A stretch of 64,000 nt of DNA from Isoetes taiwanensis (taxonomy: Eukaryota; Streptophyta; Lycopodiopsida; Isoetales; Isoetaceae), in the NCBI GenBank assembly GCA_021234155.1, contig JAJEKV010000002.1, forward strand, positions 1,661,882 to 1,725,881, given 5' to 3'. A program made the position numbers and the translations under genes. Numbering within the stretch: the stretch's first letter is position 1; the number at the start of each line of letters is the position of its first letter. Positions 32,217 to 42,651 of this stretch are shown piece after piece. The notes under the pieces are model-generated. The model searched no databases. It saw only the letters and a list, made by a program, of their open reading frames with translations, and had not been told where the DNA came from.

Positions 32217-33603
32217 ATGGAGACCTCTAGCCTCCTCCAATGGTACCAAGATGGAGAACATTGGGATCCTCAAGTCCCATTCGACCTCCTTCAACCCTTT
32301 TTGCTCCAAAAGGTGGACCTTATCACTAACATGCAGGCCCACCCTGATTATGCAACTTTCCTTGAGTTCTATACTCAGGAGATGGTACCCCTCTGTATCA
32401 CCATAGGGAATCCACCCTAGCTCTATTTAGAGAGGGCCATTGTGAGAGAGATGTTGGGAGGCGACTCTCATGCCTCTAACATTCTCACGGGGAAGCTTAG
32501 ATGGGGTAAGAATCTGCCCGTCCTAATGCATGAGGGCCAGCAGTACTTTGAAGTGAACTTTGTGCTAGCTATACTCATGGATCAATACGTGGACGATGAG
32601 ATTTTTCCAGCAGAGAAGGGCAAAGCACCCGTACTCTCTGATGATGACGATGACGAGTATATCCGAGAGGATGACTTCGTCCAGTGGAGGCAGTTAGCAG
32701 AGCAGATGCCCCTACACTGAGATCAAGGGGTGCGGCTGACTGGCTTTGGATGCCCTCTCCATTATCCACTATCAAGGGCAGGAATACCTCCTTTTGGAGG
32801 ATATCATGTGGACTTACCATGTGGTTGCTGACCTTAAGTCCAAGAGGAAGGCACATGTGTTATATAAGCTCGTTGAATACTGCATGGATGACTTCATCGA
32901 CTTTACGCTAGCCGAGCTCCCAGGGGAAGTACAACAGTTACTCCAGTTCCATTAGGAGACCATCGAGACAGCTGACACCCTCTTGAGGCTGCGAGACCTG
33001 ATGTTGCAAGAGCCCTCATCCCAGCCGCCTGAGGAAGCTTTCGTTGCTATGGGACTCTACGTCCCAAACATTAACATGATGGATATCCCTTCAGAATCTG
33101 ATGAAGAAGGAAAAGATCTTTATAACAACAGGGATCATCTGAAGGAAGAGAAGCAGGAACTTAAAGATGAAGAGGTCACAATGGACCTCGACAAGGAAGT
33201 AGCTACCTCTGTCATCCCAGAGGTTAGTGCTTTGGAAAATCACCTTACGCGCTTCTTCCTTTCAGCTTTTAAGCAGGGACAGGTCCTCTTTGTGGCACGG
33301 GATCTAGCCCCAGAGGCGGAAGCATCATAGTGGGCACCTTGGCCGGCCATAAAGAAGCTCCCATATCACACCTTCACATATGTGCTCCTGCGACGAGACT
33401 TCGTTTTGACCGCCCTAGGGCAGGATATAGCGCCATGGATGAGCATGAAGCTCCTTGTGGCCGTTGCATTGGCCACGGTTTATCCTCCGGAGATTGCTTC
33501 CATCGCGACCCGTACCATCAGCCCCGGAGTTACTTTACTTCGACGCCGCCATCCACCTTCACCACCTACGCCGATGGATCATGATGTAGGACCTAGTTCC
33601 TGA
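32217..33603 (+). pseudogene. Gy2 extra ORF upstream of gag, copy in Gy2b
   Basis: Starts at an ATG (32217) with METSSLLQWYQDGEHWDPQV and ends at 33603 with PPSPPTPMDHDVGPSS, about 461 codons. It is broken by stops at 32418, 32718, 32953 and 33328 and by one frameshift between 32720 and 32746. Conserved blocks shared with Gy2a are FLEFYTQEM, LERAIVREMLGG, the acidic DEYIREDDF patch, IHYQGQEYLLLEDIMWTYHV, YCMDDFIDFTLAELPGEVQQ, the SESDEEGKDLY patch and VARDLAPEAEAS. It lies between the leader and gag and is separated from gag by about 200 bp. No domain was recognised. Near-equal length and collinear conservation in two diverged copies argue that it encoded a protein of the family. Confidence 0.82.
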
Positions 33604-33802
33604 ATATCGTTCTTTTGGGTTATAGTGTATGGCCTTCGGCCATTACGATACATGTATTATTTATATAGGCATTTGTATACCATTTTTAATACAAATTTTG
33701 GTATTTTTATATTGATTGTCTCTCTTCTTTGATAAATCCCTTGTGCATAGATTATAAGTCATTGATTATGCATCTACTGCGGGGTCTATTACAGGGACAA
33801 AT
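33604..33802 (+). other. Short spacer between extra ORF and gag in Gy2b
   Basis: AT-rich non-coding spacer; the gag frame opens at 33803 with MPHYTTKGWEIVTLLRDKAV. Confidence 0.6.
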
Positions 33803-34832
33803 ATGCCACATTACACCACTAAGGGGTGGGAAATTGTCACTCTTCTTCGAGATAAAGCCGTCCATAACTTGCGACGCACTATGCGAAGGAGTTGGTCCTA
33901 TTGGGATAACACATATGATGAAGCACTCTTGGATGTGGACGATCACCTTTGGGAACTTTATCGAGCAATGAACAACTCGATCTAAGAGAGCACACAGTAG
34001 TTCATCCTCGGATGCCACCTCTGAGTCTTCTGTCTCATCGGATTCCTCTGAGAACGAGGCTGACCATGCAAAAGCTAAGAAAAAGGATTACCAAAAAACA
34101 GTGGACTCTGCCATCACTAGTATTTGGAAGAACCGTAAGTTGCCGCAGTTCTCAGGAAAAACCAGGTCCGGAGTTGATGCCGAATCTTGGTTGGATGAAA
34201 TGCAAGAGTCCGGCAAGTCGTATAGAATGACCGAGAAAGACATTGAAAAAGTTGCCACCACAAATCTTACATGGTCTGCCCGTATATGGTGGAAGGGATA
34301 TGCCCGCTCTCATGGGCTGACGAGAGGAAGGTGTCGTTATAAGGTCTTTGCTGAAGCCTTCAAATCTTATTATGTTCACAGGGCTCATCATTGTCAACAG
34401 ATCCAAACCTTTTATCGCCTGGAACAGAAGAACATGACCGTCCAGTCATATACGGATGAGTTCATGAGGCTGCATTTGTACGTCCCAGGGATAAATGAGC
34501 GCAGGGCAGTTGAGGGGTACATTGAGGGGTTATCCCCTACCTTGAGGAAGATGGTTCGACCAATAGACCCTAAAACAGTCGCAGAAGCAGAGGCTAAAGC
34601 CCTTAGCCTAGAAGAGGATGCTCCTAGGTACCAGCCATCGCGACCCTCTTCTTTTAGTCAGAAGAAGGGGTATGTACCTTACATAGGGCGCTCGCCTAGT
34701 CCGGGGCCACCAGCCTCAACCGAATATCAGAAGCTAGAGAAAAAAAATCTCCTTTACAGTCCCAGACAAGTCCACCAACAACACGGGAGCTTTCAGAGAT
34801 ATTCTCTAAGCCATTCCCAAGGAGGCTCATGA
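33803..34832 (+). pseudogene. Gy2b gag
   Basis: Reads GWEIVTLLRDKAVHNLRRTM and DVDDHLWELYRAMNN, then a stop at 33983. A serine-rich acidic stretch follows (SSSSDATSESSVSSDSSENE), then an open 243-codon frame (34101-34832). That frame carries the capsid-type retrotransposon gag region: ITSIWKNRKLPQFSGKTRSG, VDAESWLDEMQESGKSYRMT, RLEQKNMTVQSYTDEFMRLH and GYIEGLSPTLRKMVRPIDP. Packaging proteins of this type assemble virus-like particles in the cytoplasm. The copy is broken by a stop and frame changes. Confidence 0.85.
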
Positions 34833-35250
34833 CCAGTTACGTCGGGACAAGGCTTGCTATCGGTGCTTCCACCCGGGACACCGTATGCAGGAATGCCCCT
34901 ACATCACACAAATAGTGCAGACCGCCCTTGTCGAAGTGGATTGGGAAGGTGCAGGGGATCCAAACCATCCAGACAATGCTGCTGACGATAACGGGCCTGA
35001 CTATATACAAGGTGAGTCTCATATTTATGCTGCCATTGAAACGGACCAAGCCAACCATCAGCCTTCTGTCATTTCCACGGTTGGCCAAGTAGATTGTAAG
35101 CCCTTCATTATCCTCATGGACACTCGCAGCACACACAGTTTTGCATCTCCTAGAATGGCCGAGGCTTTGCAGCTCACTCCCTTGAAGTCCAAGCCACTGC
35201 CAGTTACGTTGGCTAGTGGGGCTATACGCCACACTGACCATGGTCGTACC
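34833..35250 (+). pseudogene. Gy2b zinc knuckle and aspartic protease
   Basis: The knuckle is CYRCFHPGHRMQECP (about 34855-34899). An acidic linker follows, then the protease start GQVDCKPFIILMDTRSTHSF (about 35083-35142). The usual DTG has become DTR, a change expected to kill the enzyme. The reading leaves Gy2 near 35236. Confidence 0.82.
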
Positions 35251-37396
35251 CCGAGACTATTGCAACCTTTACATATACCATTGTAAAGATGAGAGTGTAT
35301 AAGTATGGACTTTATAATCGCTTTGCCTAGGTCAAGGCAAAATACTCAGATATGGATAATTGTTGATTGTCTAACTAAGTACACCAAATTTGTGGCCTTT
35401 GGAGATGCTACCAGTCCAGATGTAGCAACTGCATATATGAGATATGTTTTCCCTATTTTTGGTTTGCCTTTATCTATCATAAGTGATAAGGATACCAAGT
35501 TTATGGGTCACTTTTAGAATAGAATAGAATAGAATAGAATATGATTTTATCGTCCACGGAGACCAACTGGCCTATGGGACCCAAGTACAAAGAGAGTACA
35601 GCGATTACTACTAGGATTAAAAACCCCTCACCGAAGGGTTTTGGAGGAAAAACCTTAGTAGCAATAAGGATCTTTGACATCGCTACGATTATATACATAA
35701 TCACAAGTACAATTTGAGGTTAATGTCGGACGGGGGGGCATAACCGAAGTCCGTATCCATTACCTCCCTGAGGTCTGATCCCAACAAGTCTACAGAGGCC
35801 GTGGTTGGAAGAGCTCATGCAAAGCCTGATGGGGCACAACTAACGAGCATACCGAGCCCGGATATGCTCGAAATGCAGCCCGGACAGCCTCGAAGGGCGT
35901 GACTTTCATCCTCAATGGCTGATGTTGACCGAGCAGCGGACTCTGTCCTCACGCGGCTCCCGAATCCATCTCCCTGTCTCAATGCGGAGGTGGTGTGCAC
36001 CTGTGCGAATGGAAGCAATCACCCTGCACTTTTTCATGGGTAGATGGGTGCGCGGTAGTGGTGTGGGCCCTCATTGAGCATGGGATTAACCTTGTCGATA
36101 ATTTGCCACCTTGACATGTGACAGGCCTCTGATCCCAAAGCTTGGCCATGAAGCAAGCATCCAAGCATCTTGCTTCAAAGGCTGCGTTCTTCGGTGTATG
36201 CACTGGTCCACATCTGTGTGCCTGCACATTCCATAGCGAGAACCACTGGGCTTGCTTGTCTTTCCAGCAGGCTTTGAGTCGCTGCGGGCCCATCGCCACT
36301 GCCAAAGCAAGGTTGGGCAGCCGGGCTTCATCCATAGCCACCACCTTCTGGAAGTAAATAATGTGACGTTCCAGCGCAGCCCTCTGTAATGGAAGGAAGC
36401 CTGTCTCCTGGAGCAAGATCTGATATGGGACCGTGGATTTCACTCCCAGTGCCCGGGCCAAGAAGGCCTTCTGTACCTGCTCTAGATCGTTCCAAGTGGT
36501 GAGGGATATCACTGGCCCCCACACTTCTGGAAGGACCTTATGAAAGGTCTCAAGGTACGATTAAGAATGAATAGTGGTAACCACCCACAAATGGATGGCC
36601 AAACCGAGCGGATCAATATGATCTTGGAGGATATGTTGAGAAGTTTTGTCCATGAATGTCAAACTCGTTGGGAGGAGTATTTGCCTTACCTAGAGTTTGC
36701 ATATAACAACAGCCATCATATGGGGATTAAGATGACTCCCTTTGTCGCTATGATGGGGCGAAATCCCAGAACTTATGCCGGTATGCATAAGTATCTAAGG
36801 ACAGATGCCGCCATGAATATGTTAGATGACATGAATGCAATTTTGCTTCAGTGTCGACAAAACTTGCGTAGGGTGCAAGATCGTGCTCAAGTTTATGCTA
36901 ATAAGCGTAGGCGTGATATTACCTATGAGGAGGGTGACTATGTCTTTTTAAGGATTGTGTATCCTTCATCATTGTGAATCAACACCCTTAAACCATTGGT
37001 TAAAGCGCGAGTGCCTAAGTTAACCCCGAGATATACTGGACCTTTTAAGATTGTTAAAAGGTTGGGTACCACGACATATGAGTTGGCGTTACCACATGAT
37101 ACTGGGATCTATCCTGTATTTTCATGTAAGCCAGCTTAAGCGAGCTATACTAGATATGGACAATGTTGTTAATCCTGAGAGTATACCGCTAGTGTTGAAC
37201 TCTGCTGTAACACCAAAATGGATTCTAGATACTCGTGTTCTGCAGTTGCGCAATAGAGATATTCATGAATATCTGGTCTTGTGGCAAGGCCAGTCTCTCG
37301 CTGATGCCACTTGGGGGAGGGATGAGTTTGTGCAACGTTTTCTTCATTTGAAACTCTAGATCTTGAGGACAAGGTCCTAAGCGAAGGAGAGAAAAC
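35237..37396 (+). mobile_element. Gy1 copy C: integrase end of a Ty3/gypsy element, split by LINE-C
   Basis: The integrase core is at 35305-35515 (IALPRSRQNTQIWIIVDCLT; IISDKDTKFMGHF) and continues at 36529 after the LINE (MKGLKVRLRMNSGNHPQMDG, QTERINMILEDMLRSFVHEC). A GPF-type module (TPRYTGPFKIVKRLG) and chromodomain-like terminus (EYLVLWQGQSLADATWG, DEFVQRFLHLKL) follow to 37359. Then come the non-coding CTTGAGGACAAGGTCCTAAG and a purine-rich tract up to 37396. A stop at 36975 and a frame change break the ORF. All three integrase acids are still visible. Confidence 0.87.
35516..36521 (-). mobile_element. LINE-C, 5'-truncated, in the Gy1 integrase, (AGAAT)5 tail
   Basis: Minus-strand ORF (36524-35979, 181 codons) is the C-terminal part of plant LINE ORF2: WGPVISLTTWNDLEQVQKAF, LGVKSTVPYQILLQETGFLP, LERHIIYFQKVVAMDEARLP and KACWKDKQAQWFS. 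It is homologous to LINE-B and LINE-A. About 430 bp of 3' non-coding sequence follow, ending in stem GGCC-AGTT-GGTC (complement of 35561-35572), CTCCGTGGACGATAAAATC and a tail of five ATTCT units (35516-35540). CACTTTT (35509-35515) and CACTTCT (36522-36528) are the target duplication. Removing the element restores the integrase reading. Confidence 0.9.
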
Positions 37397-38158
37397 TGTT
37401 ATGGTCCAAGGGCAAGCCGCGCTTGCAGACCTTGGGATGTGGAGTCGGCCTTGGAAGTGCCACTAGGTGGCCTGGGAATGTTCCAAAGGTTAGTTACCGC
37501 CTAGGGGCGGTGTATGGGTTATTTTCAAATGGCATTTGTTTCGTACGTTAACATGACATTTAAATATAAAATGTTAAAGGACCACTAAAAGTCACAACCA
37601 TTGCAATAAGGGGTCCGCGTGGCGGAACCCCATTGTTTGGGTAATTCTAAAGGGAATATCCCCTTTTCTTGATCGTCCACAGTCCGGGACTACCTGATCT
37701 GTAACAGAACTTCGAATCCAACATAAGGCTGGATATTTCGAGCTGGAAAAAAGGCACTGGCCTTTCTATAGGCCGAAATTGGCTCAGAGCAAGTCATATA
37801 AGCAGATTAGGGGCTTTTGGAGAGGGACACAAAAATTAGAAGGCAGCTTCCCTTTGATCAGATTGAACTTTCCTTTCTTTACTTCTGCCGTGTTTTGTGC
37901 TGGGTTGTCTCTCTAGATAGCTGGAGGTCATATCGACCTCTCTGGAGTAATTTCCAAGGTTTCTTTGACAGTTGGAGATTTCTCCATTATTCTTGTGTTT
38001 GCTCTTGATTTGAGCAATACTGCTTTAGCAGTAGTAGTTCTTGAGTAGAACTATTGAAGCAGGGCTTCAGGCTAATCCTGAGGATTAGTTTTCAATTGTG
38101 CATGGGGAGTTCTGGGAACTCAAGACTGCGGAGAACTCGGGGAATTCAAGGTAGTGCA
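37397..38158 (+). mobile_element. Gy1 LTR
   Basis: Starts TGTTATGGTCC after the purine tract of copy C and ends near GTAGTGCA, about 762 bp. A TATA-like CATATAAGC lies at about 37796 and a downstream transcribed part follows. A reversed fragment of this LTR is at 8606-8996. The right-hand neighbour is not a normal primer site but ACTGATCC..., then an inverted copy of the element end. Confidence 0.75.
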
Positions 38159-38177
38159 ACTGATCCTACTTTTTGTA

Positions 38178-39610
38178 CCCCTTAGGACCTTGTCCTCAAG
38201 ATCTAGAGTTTCAAATGAGGAAAACGTTTCACAAACTCATCCGCCTCCCAAGTGGCCTTGATGCGTTTGAAAGGCAGTCTTCGGTTCGTCACCCTCACGA
38301 ATTTTAATTTGATGATATCCACTCCTTAAATCAATTTTGGTGAACCAAGTTGCACCACCCAAACAATCTAAGATATCATCAATCCGTGGTAAAGGATATC
38401 TATCCTTAATTGTTGCTTTGTTAAAAGCACGATAATCTATACACATGCACATAGTTTCATCTTCTTCTAAACTAGCAGCACTGGAGCCGCAAAGGGAGAC
38501 TTACTTCGCTGGATAAACCCCTTTTCAAGCAATTCTTTAACTTGGTTTTTGACTTCCTCTAACTCAAGAGGACTCAAACGGTAAGGTGCTCTTGCCATTG
38601 GTTTAGTTCCAGGCTCAAAATCGATCTCATGCTCCATTCCCCTTGACAGAGGTGTCCCTATAGGCAAATCCTCGGGAAGCATATCCTTGTATCTTTCCAA
38701 AAGATCAAGTGATTGAGGACGAAGTTGAAAGCTTACATCCGGTTGCTCTATAAGTGAATTGCAAGTTTTTACACATATATCATCATTATATACATATAAT
38801 CCAAAAACTTGATTATTATTCACTCCAAAAACAATTTTGGTCTGAGTGGCTGATAACAATTTCCCGGACCCCACATAAGACGATCCTTGTATACTAACAA
38901 ACTTAGAGTTCTGTAAAAAGTTAATACATGGGATGCCCAGTCAATGAGCGGATGTGCAGTTTGAAGTCGATTTATCCCCAAAATGACATCATAACGTTTT
39001 AAATTGATCACGTCAACATCAATTTTGAACTGTACTACTTTAGGTGAACTTCTATCCTCAAGTATCAAGTCCACGCCTTGCGCTTCTTGATCCCTAGACT
39101 GAACTTGAGGCCCTGCCTCTCCTTCAACCACATATGGAGTCACCCTCGTCAGCTCCACGCCTAGCTCCCTTTATATAACTTTATGCGACCAAATTAGAGC
39201 ATAGCATCCTCTAGCATACCAGTTCCATCGAATTTTGGCATCTTCATCTTCTCAAGAGCCTTGATCTCCTCCTTAGAAATTTCGACGTCTCTTCAGAAGG
39301 CTCACCAACAACTGGGTTTGCTGTATCTGGCACAGTGCGACCAACCCCAGGTAGTGCACTCGTCCCGCTCGTCCCCTAGCAGTACCCCGTACCGCTTGGG
39401 TTGTAGGGTTGTTTCCAACACTTCTAGAATTCTGCAAGAACCGTTCAAGGGACTCCTTTAAGCATTCCTCCCGGGCAACGCTCTCAATAATCCACCGGTT
39501 CATTTGCCTTTGCATGTTATCCAGGGTTTTAGCAACCAGAGATTGGTCATCCTGGGAACCCCCTTGTGTAGCAGTAACTACTATTATAGTCATCAGTATT
39601 GGTGTTTAGA
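38178..39610 (-). mobile_element. Gy1 copy B: inverted, internally deleted internal region
   Basis: Minus-strand gag (39593-39275: DQSLVAKTLDNMQRQMNRWI), protease remnant (39158: ELTRVTPYVVEGEAGP), the pre-RT region (38874-38467: GMEHEIDFEPGTKPMARAPY) and RT start (38452: [35 protein letters not shown]). RT breaks at about 38260 and jumps to the chromodomain end ([13 protein letters not shown]-like) across a CATCAAGGCCAC microhomology. It then reaches the PPT-side sequence at 38181. It matches copy A closely but is opposite in orientation to the LTR beside it. Confidence 0.87.
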
Positions 39611-40290
39611 GCCAAAAGCTGATGTGGATTTTCTCTATTTTCACAAAGGGCCTTTTGTAGACTCCATATTTTCTCTAATGAAACATAAGCCATCCTGCAA
39701 CTGAGATCTCACCCTACAGGGTTTAAAGAAGGACAAATGGTCCCATTTGAAGCTGCACAACCCTTGCAAAGCTCTATAGCAATACAGTTAATTGTGACTG
39801 ATTTGAATGTAACAGCAAAAAAGCCATTCATTGAACATAATGTGGAAGCGGCTGCCCAAGAAGCTGATGTACCACTACTACTAAAAAATAACACACCACT
39901 ACCACTTGGGGTAAACACATAACCAGTTGTGGTAAAGACAATAGATCCTAGTGTGCGCACTGAAACACTTCAAATTTGTGGGAGTAGTTCCCTTGGATGA
40001 AGGCAACTTGGGTGATTTTTTGGTAAAAGGGAAGGGCAGAAGAACAAAGAGGAGAATGTGGAGGAATGCAAAGAAATTGTTCAAGCTACAAGAAAGAGAA
40101 CAAAAAACCAGGTGAAAGATGCAGCAAGCAGTCTCAATCATGACACCATACCTCTTGAAGAAAATGCAGACTCAAGCCATTAGTTTTTAGGCGATCCTCA
40201 TGTTCAACAAGTGATTGATGCCTTTACAAACCTTAAAAAGTCAGTGTGGGATGTGCTAACTAAGACGATTTAAAATATTGAATATTATTG
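39611..40290. other. Unassigned sequence, possible decayed coding region
   Basis: Plus-strand frames (39737-39922 and about 39978-40255) give lysine/arginine-rich stretches such as LGDFLVKGKGRRTKRRMWRN followed by a DPHVQQVIDAFTNLKKSVWD-like segment. No family is recognised and the frame shifts. It may be relic transposon coding. Confidence 0.3.
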
Positions 40291-40830
40291 ATTTTTTGGG
40301 TTGCCCCTAAGGGGGCAAGCCCTTGTTGAGGTGGGTTTGTGGCATATGCTAGGTATATGCCAATATATACCCAGAATATGCCAATGACTGCTAAAAACCC
40401 ATCATAGGCTGTAAATGCTCGGTTGCCCTGTTGCTGGAGAGGAACTGTGGAAACCGGGAAACCGGTGCTCGCTCCTTGCTCGAGGCTGCAGCATTGATGG
40501 ATGTCGCTCGAATGTTTGGTCCGATTCTTGCATTTCCGGCCCTTACCGACTCTCTGCAGGTTTGAAACTTGGAGACGACATCTGCTCCTTGATGTATCTG
40601 CGTGGACATCTGCTCCAGCATCAGACTTCCTTGACGTAAGGCCCATGGGCAAGCTTTCTTTGTCTGCTATGGTTTGTAAGGCCCATGGGCATGATTCGCA
40701 GGCTCTAAAATAGGGGCCTAGTTGATTGCCACAGTAGAGCCAACAACCAGAAGCTAATTCTTCTCTGTGCTTGGCCTTGACATACGAATCCAAATTCTTA
40801 AGGGCGCTAAGGTAAGATGCTGTAATCTTA
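40291..40830 (-). mobile_element. Retroposon family R2, copy 1 (3' end with hairpin)
   Basis: The minus strand ends in a stem GGGCTTGCCCC / GGGGCAACCC (complement of 40298-40322) followed by AAAAAA. About 130 bp (40291-40425) match the copy at 57941-58080, including repeated GGCATAT / ATATGCC words. A 177-codon minus-strand open frame (40793-40260) covers it, with an unrecognised N-terminal part (DSYVKAKHREELASGCWLYC). A terminal stem plus A-run points to a retroposon or LINE 3' end. The left part may be host or element sequence. Confidence 0.6.
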
Positions 40831-41730
40831 AATCGTTCTGTTCATTAGCTTGAATAGCACTTGAATTTTCTTTAGTAGATTTTGCTTCTTAGAAAGCAGA
40901 GTCTCTGGCTGGATCAAATGGATCTATCACAGCAGCTAGATCGACCTGAGCAGCTCTGCTGCATGTATAGCGTAAGTGCCGTATTTATTAATCCTGTGCC
41001 GGACTTGAATCATGGCTTCAATTCAATTGAGGCCAAATTTCGCTCTTTCCTTTCTCTTTCAACATGAAGGCAGAAACGAGACGGCGGCTATGGAGCCCAT
41101 CATTGGACATGTCCGTGCGCTTGATTTTTGGTCGGATTTGCTCTTTCTTCAACTATGGGAGCTGACAACAGCACGCTCTGATCATATAATCTTTGTCTCG
41201 GAGAGTTTTGGGTTAGATTTGGGTCAAATATAATTCAAATATTTCTGGACTTGAACTCTGGCTTCTAGGTTTTGTGCAAAAGCGGTTATGGATGCAGAGG
41301 AAGGCTTCAGTACAATGTTATTGGGTCGTTGTTTTTGCAACACGATCTGGCATATTTTCCGGTAGCTGTGAATTTGAGCCTTTTCTGTCAAGGCTCGTGA
41401 CAATGAGCAGCAGGGATTTGCTTCTGGAACTTTATTATTTGGTGGTTTATTTCTGGTTTTGAGCAAAGATGGTTTGTTTGTGTACTATATGGATTGACTC
41501 CATATGCAAGATTGATTTTCATCGTGCAAGCAAACTGTCACACGGTTGACGTTTTCGCATAGGACACCTCATTAATGCCTTGAGAGGGATGTGCCAAACA
41601 CTTTGTTTGCACCATATCTAAGAAAATATTTTACTTGCCAGGATCTGTTTTTGCTCTGTACTTAAAAAATTATTTTATTCTTTGACATTTTTCTCTCCAA
41701 GGACTTCATGGGATTCATTAATATTGCAGG
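40831..41730. other. No supported gene
   Basis: Mixed sequence with short open frames only. It might be upstream introns of the relic at 41.7-42.6 kb. Confidence 0.35.
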
Positions 41731-42651
41731 GAGACGCTCGAAGGTTGCAGATGCATCAAAGTATGGGAAGGTATGCTCATCAGGTATGGTTACTATTTGC
41801 TTTGTTTTTTCCTTGTTGGCTTGGTGAGGATGTGTAGTATAGATCATTAGCTACCTTTGTATTTCACATTTAACATATATACTGGATGGATAATGTTTGA
41901 TTCGGAAACATGCAGAGGTATCCATCTCATCTCTTGAGCAAGTATGGAATATGTTTGGGAATGCAAATTGGGGTGATTTGGGTGCACTACAACTGATTCT
42001 TGCCACTTTTAATTGCTTAGAACAATGCAAGGGGTCTCCAAAGAAGGTATTGTAGAACTAGCTGCTGACCATAATGCATGCTTGCACAGGAGAAAAATTG
42101 AACCTACGGCTTCTGTCGTTCTTGCCCAGCCCCACATGGCTGGCTTAATCGGCCTGAGAGACTGCCTTCTTATAGAGTCCATGCTTGGCACCATGGTTTT
42201 TGTTTGCCATGTTTTCTTACTTTCATGCTTGATCATACTTGATCTGTGAACCAGGTATGCGAAGTGCACTGTGTTTTTGATTTCTGCAGTCTTGATTCCT
42301 TTGAAGCACTTATCTGGCAAAATATACCCCAGACGTGGATTGCCTTTGAAAATAATTTGCTAGGTGTCTGCTGCTTAAGGCCTAAGCACATTTATTATGA
42401 TCGTCATTGTTCTGTTGGAAATTAACCAAATGCAGTTGAAAGCCATTCAACTGCAGCTGTGTACATGGTTCTCTTTTGCAGCAAAAGAGAGACATTGATA
42501 TGGAAAGGGAATTCAAAAAGATTTCTCTTTGGAATATTTTCCAGGTCAAGCTATTCTATGATACATAGCAAAGACAAGTTTACTCACTTTTGTTCATGGT
42601 TTTGATGCTAAAACTATATTGCTCAGGATGAATGGCTGATGAATCTAATCA
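41731..42651 (+). pseudogene. Multi-exon gene relic, unidentified plant protein
   Basis: Exon-like blocks with good splice borders occur in order. 41731-41770 is preceded by TTGCAG and followed by GTATGC (RRSKVADASKYGK). About 41918-42130 reads VSISSLEQVWNMFGNANWGD and LGALQLILATFNCLEQCKG, then after a one-base shift IVELAADHNACLHRRKIEP. 42482-42544 lies between TTTTGCAG and GTCAAG (QKRDIDMEREFKKISLWNIF). About 42628-42651 ends DEWLMNLIN and a stop. The frame break near 42045 suggests a pseudogene, unless a splice site hides it. I did not recognise the family. Confidence 0.45.

Larger units (their letters stand above)
31258..35236 (+). mobile_element. Gy2b: Ty3/gypsy 5' half (leader, extra ORF, gag, protease)
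   Basis: Order: primer site, about 0.95 kb of leader, extra ORF (32217-33603), gag (33803-34832), zinc knuckle (about 34858) and protease (to about 35236). After GAIRHT the match to Gy2a ends, and sequence of the other family, Gy1, follows (integrase from 35305). The 3' half has therefore been replaced or lost by recombination. Several stops inactivate the ORFs. Confidence 0.88.

Noticed and set aside
40260-40793. 177-codon minus-strand ORF as a host gene
   Set aside because: Its 3' third is the R2 retroposon end shared with 57.9 kb, and the rest has no recognised domain or splice support.
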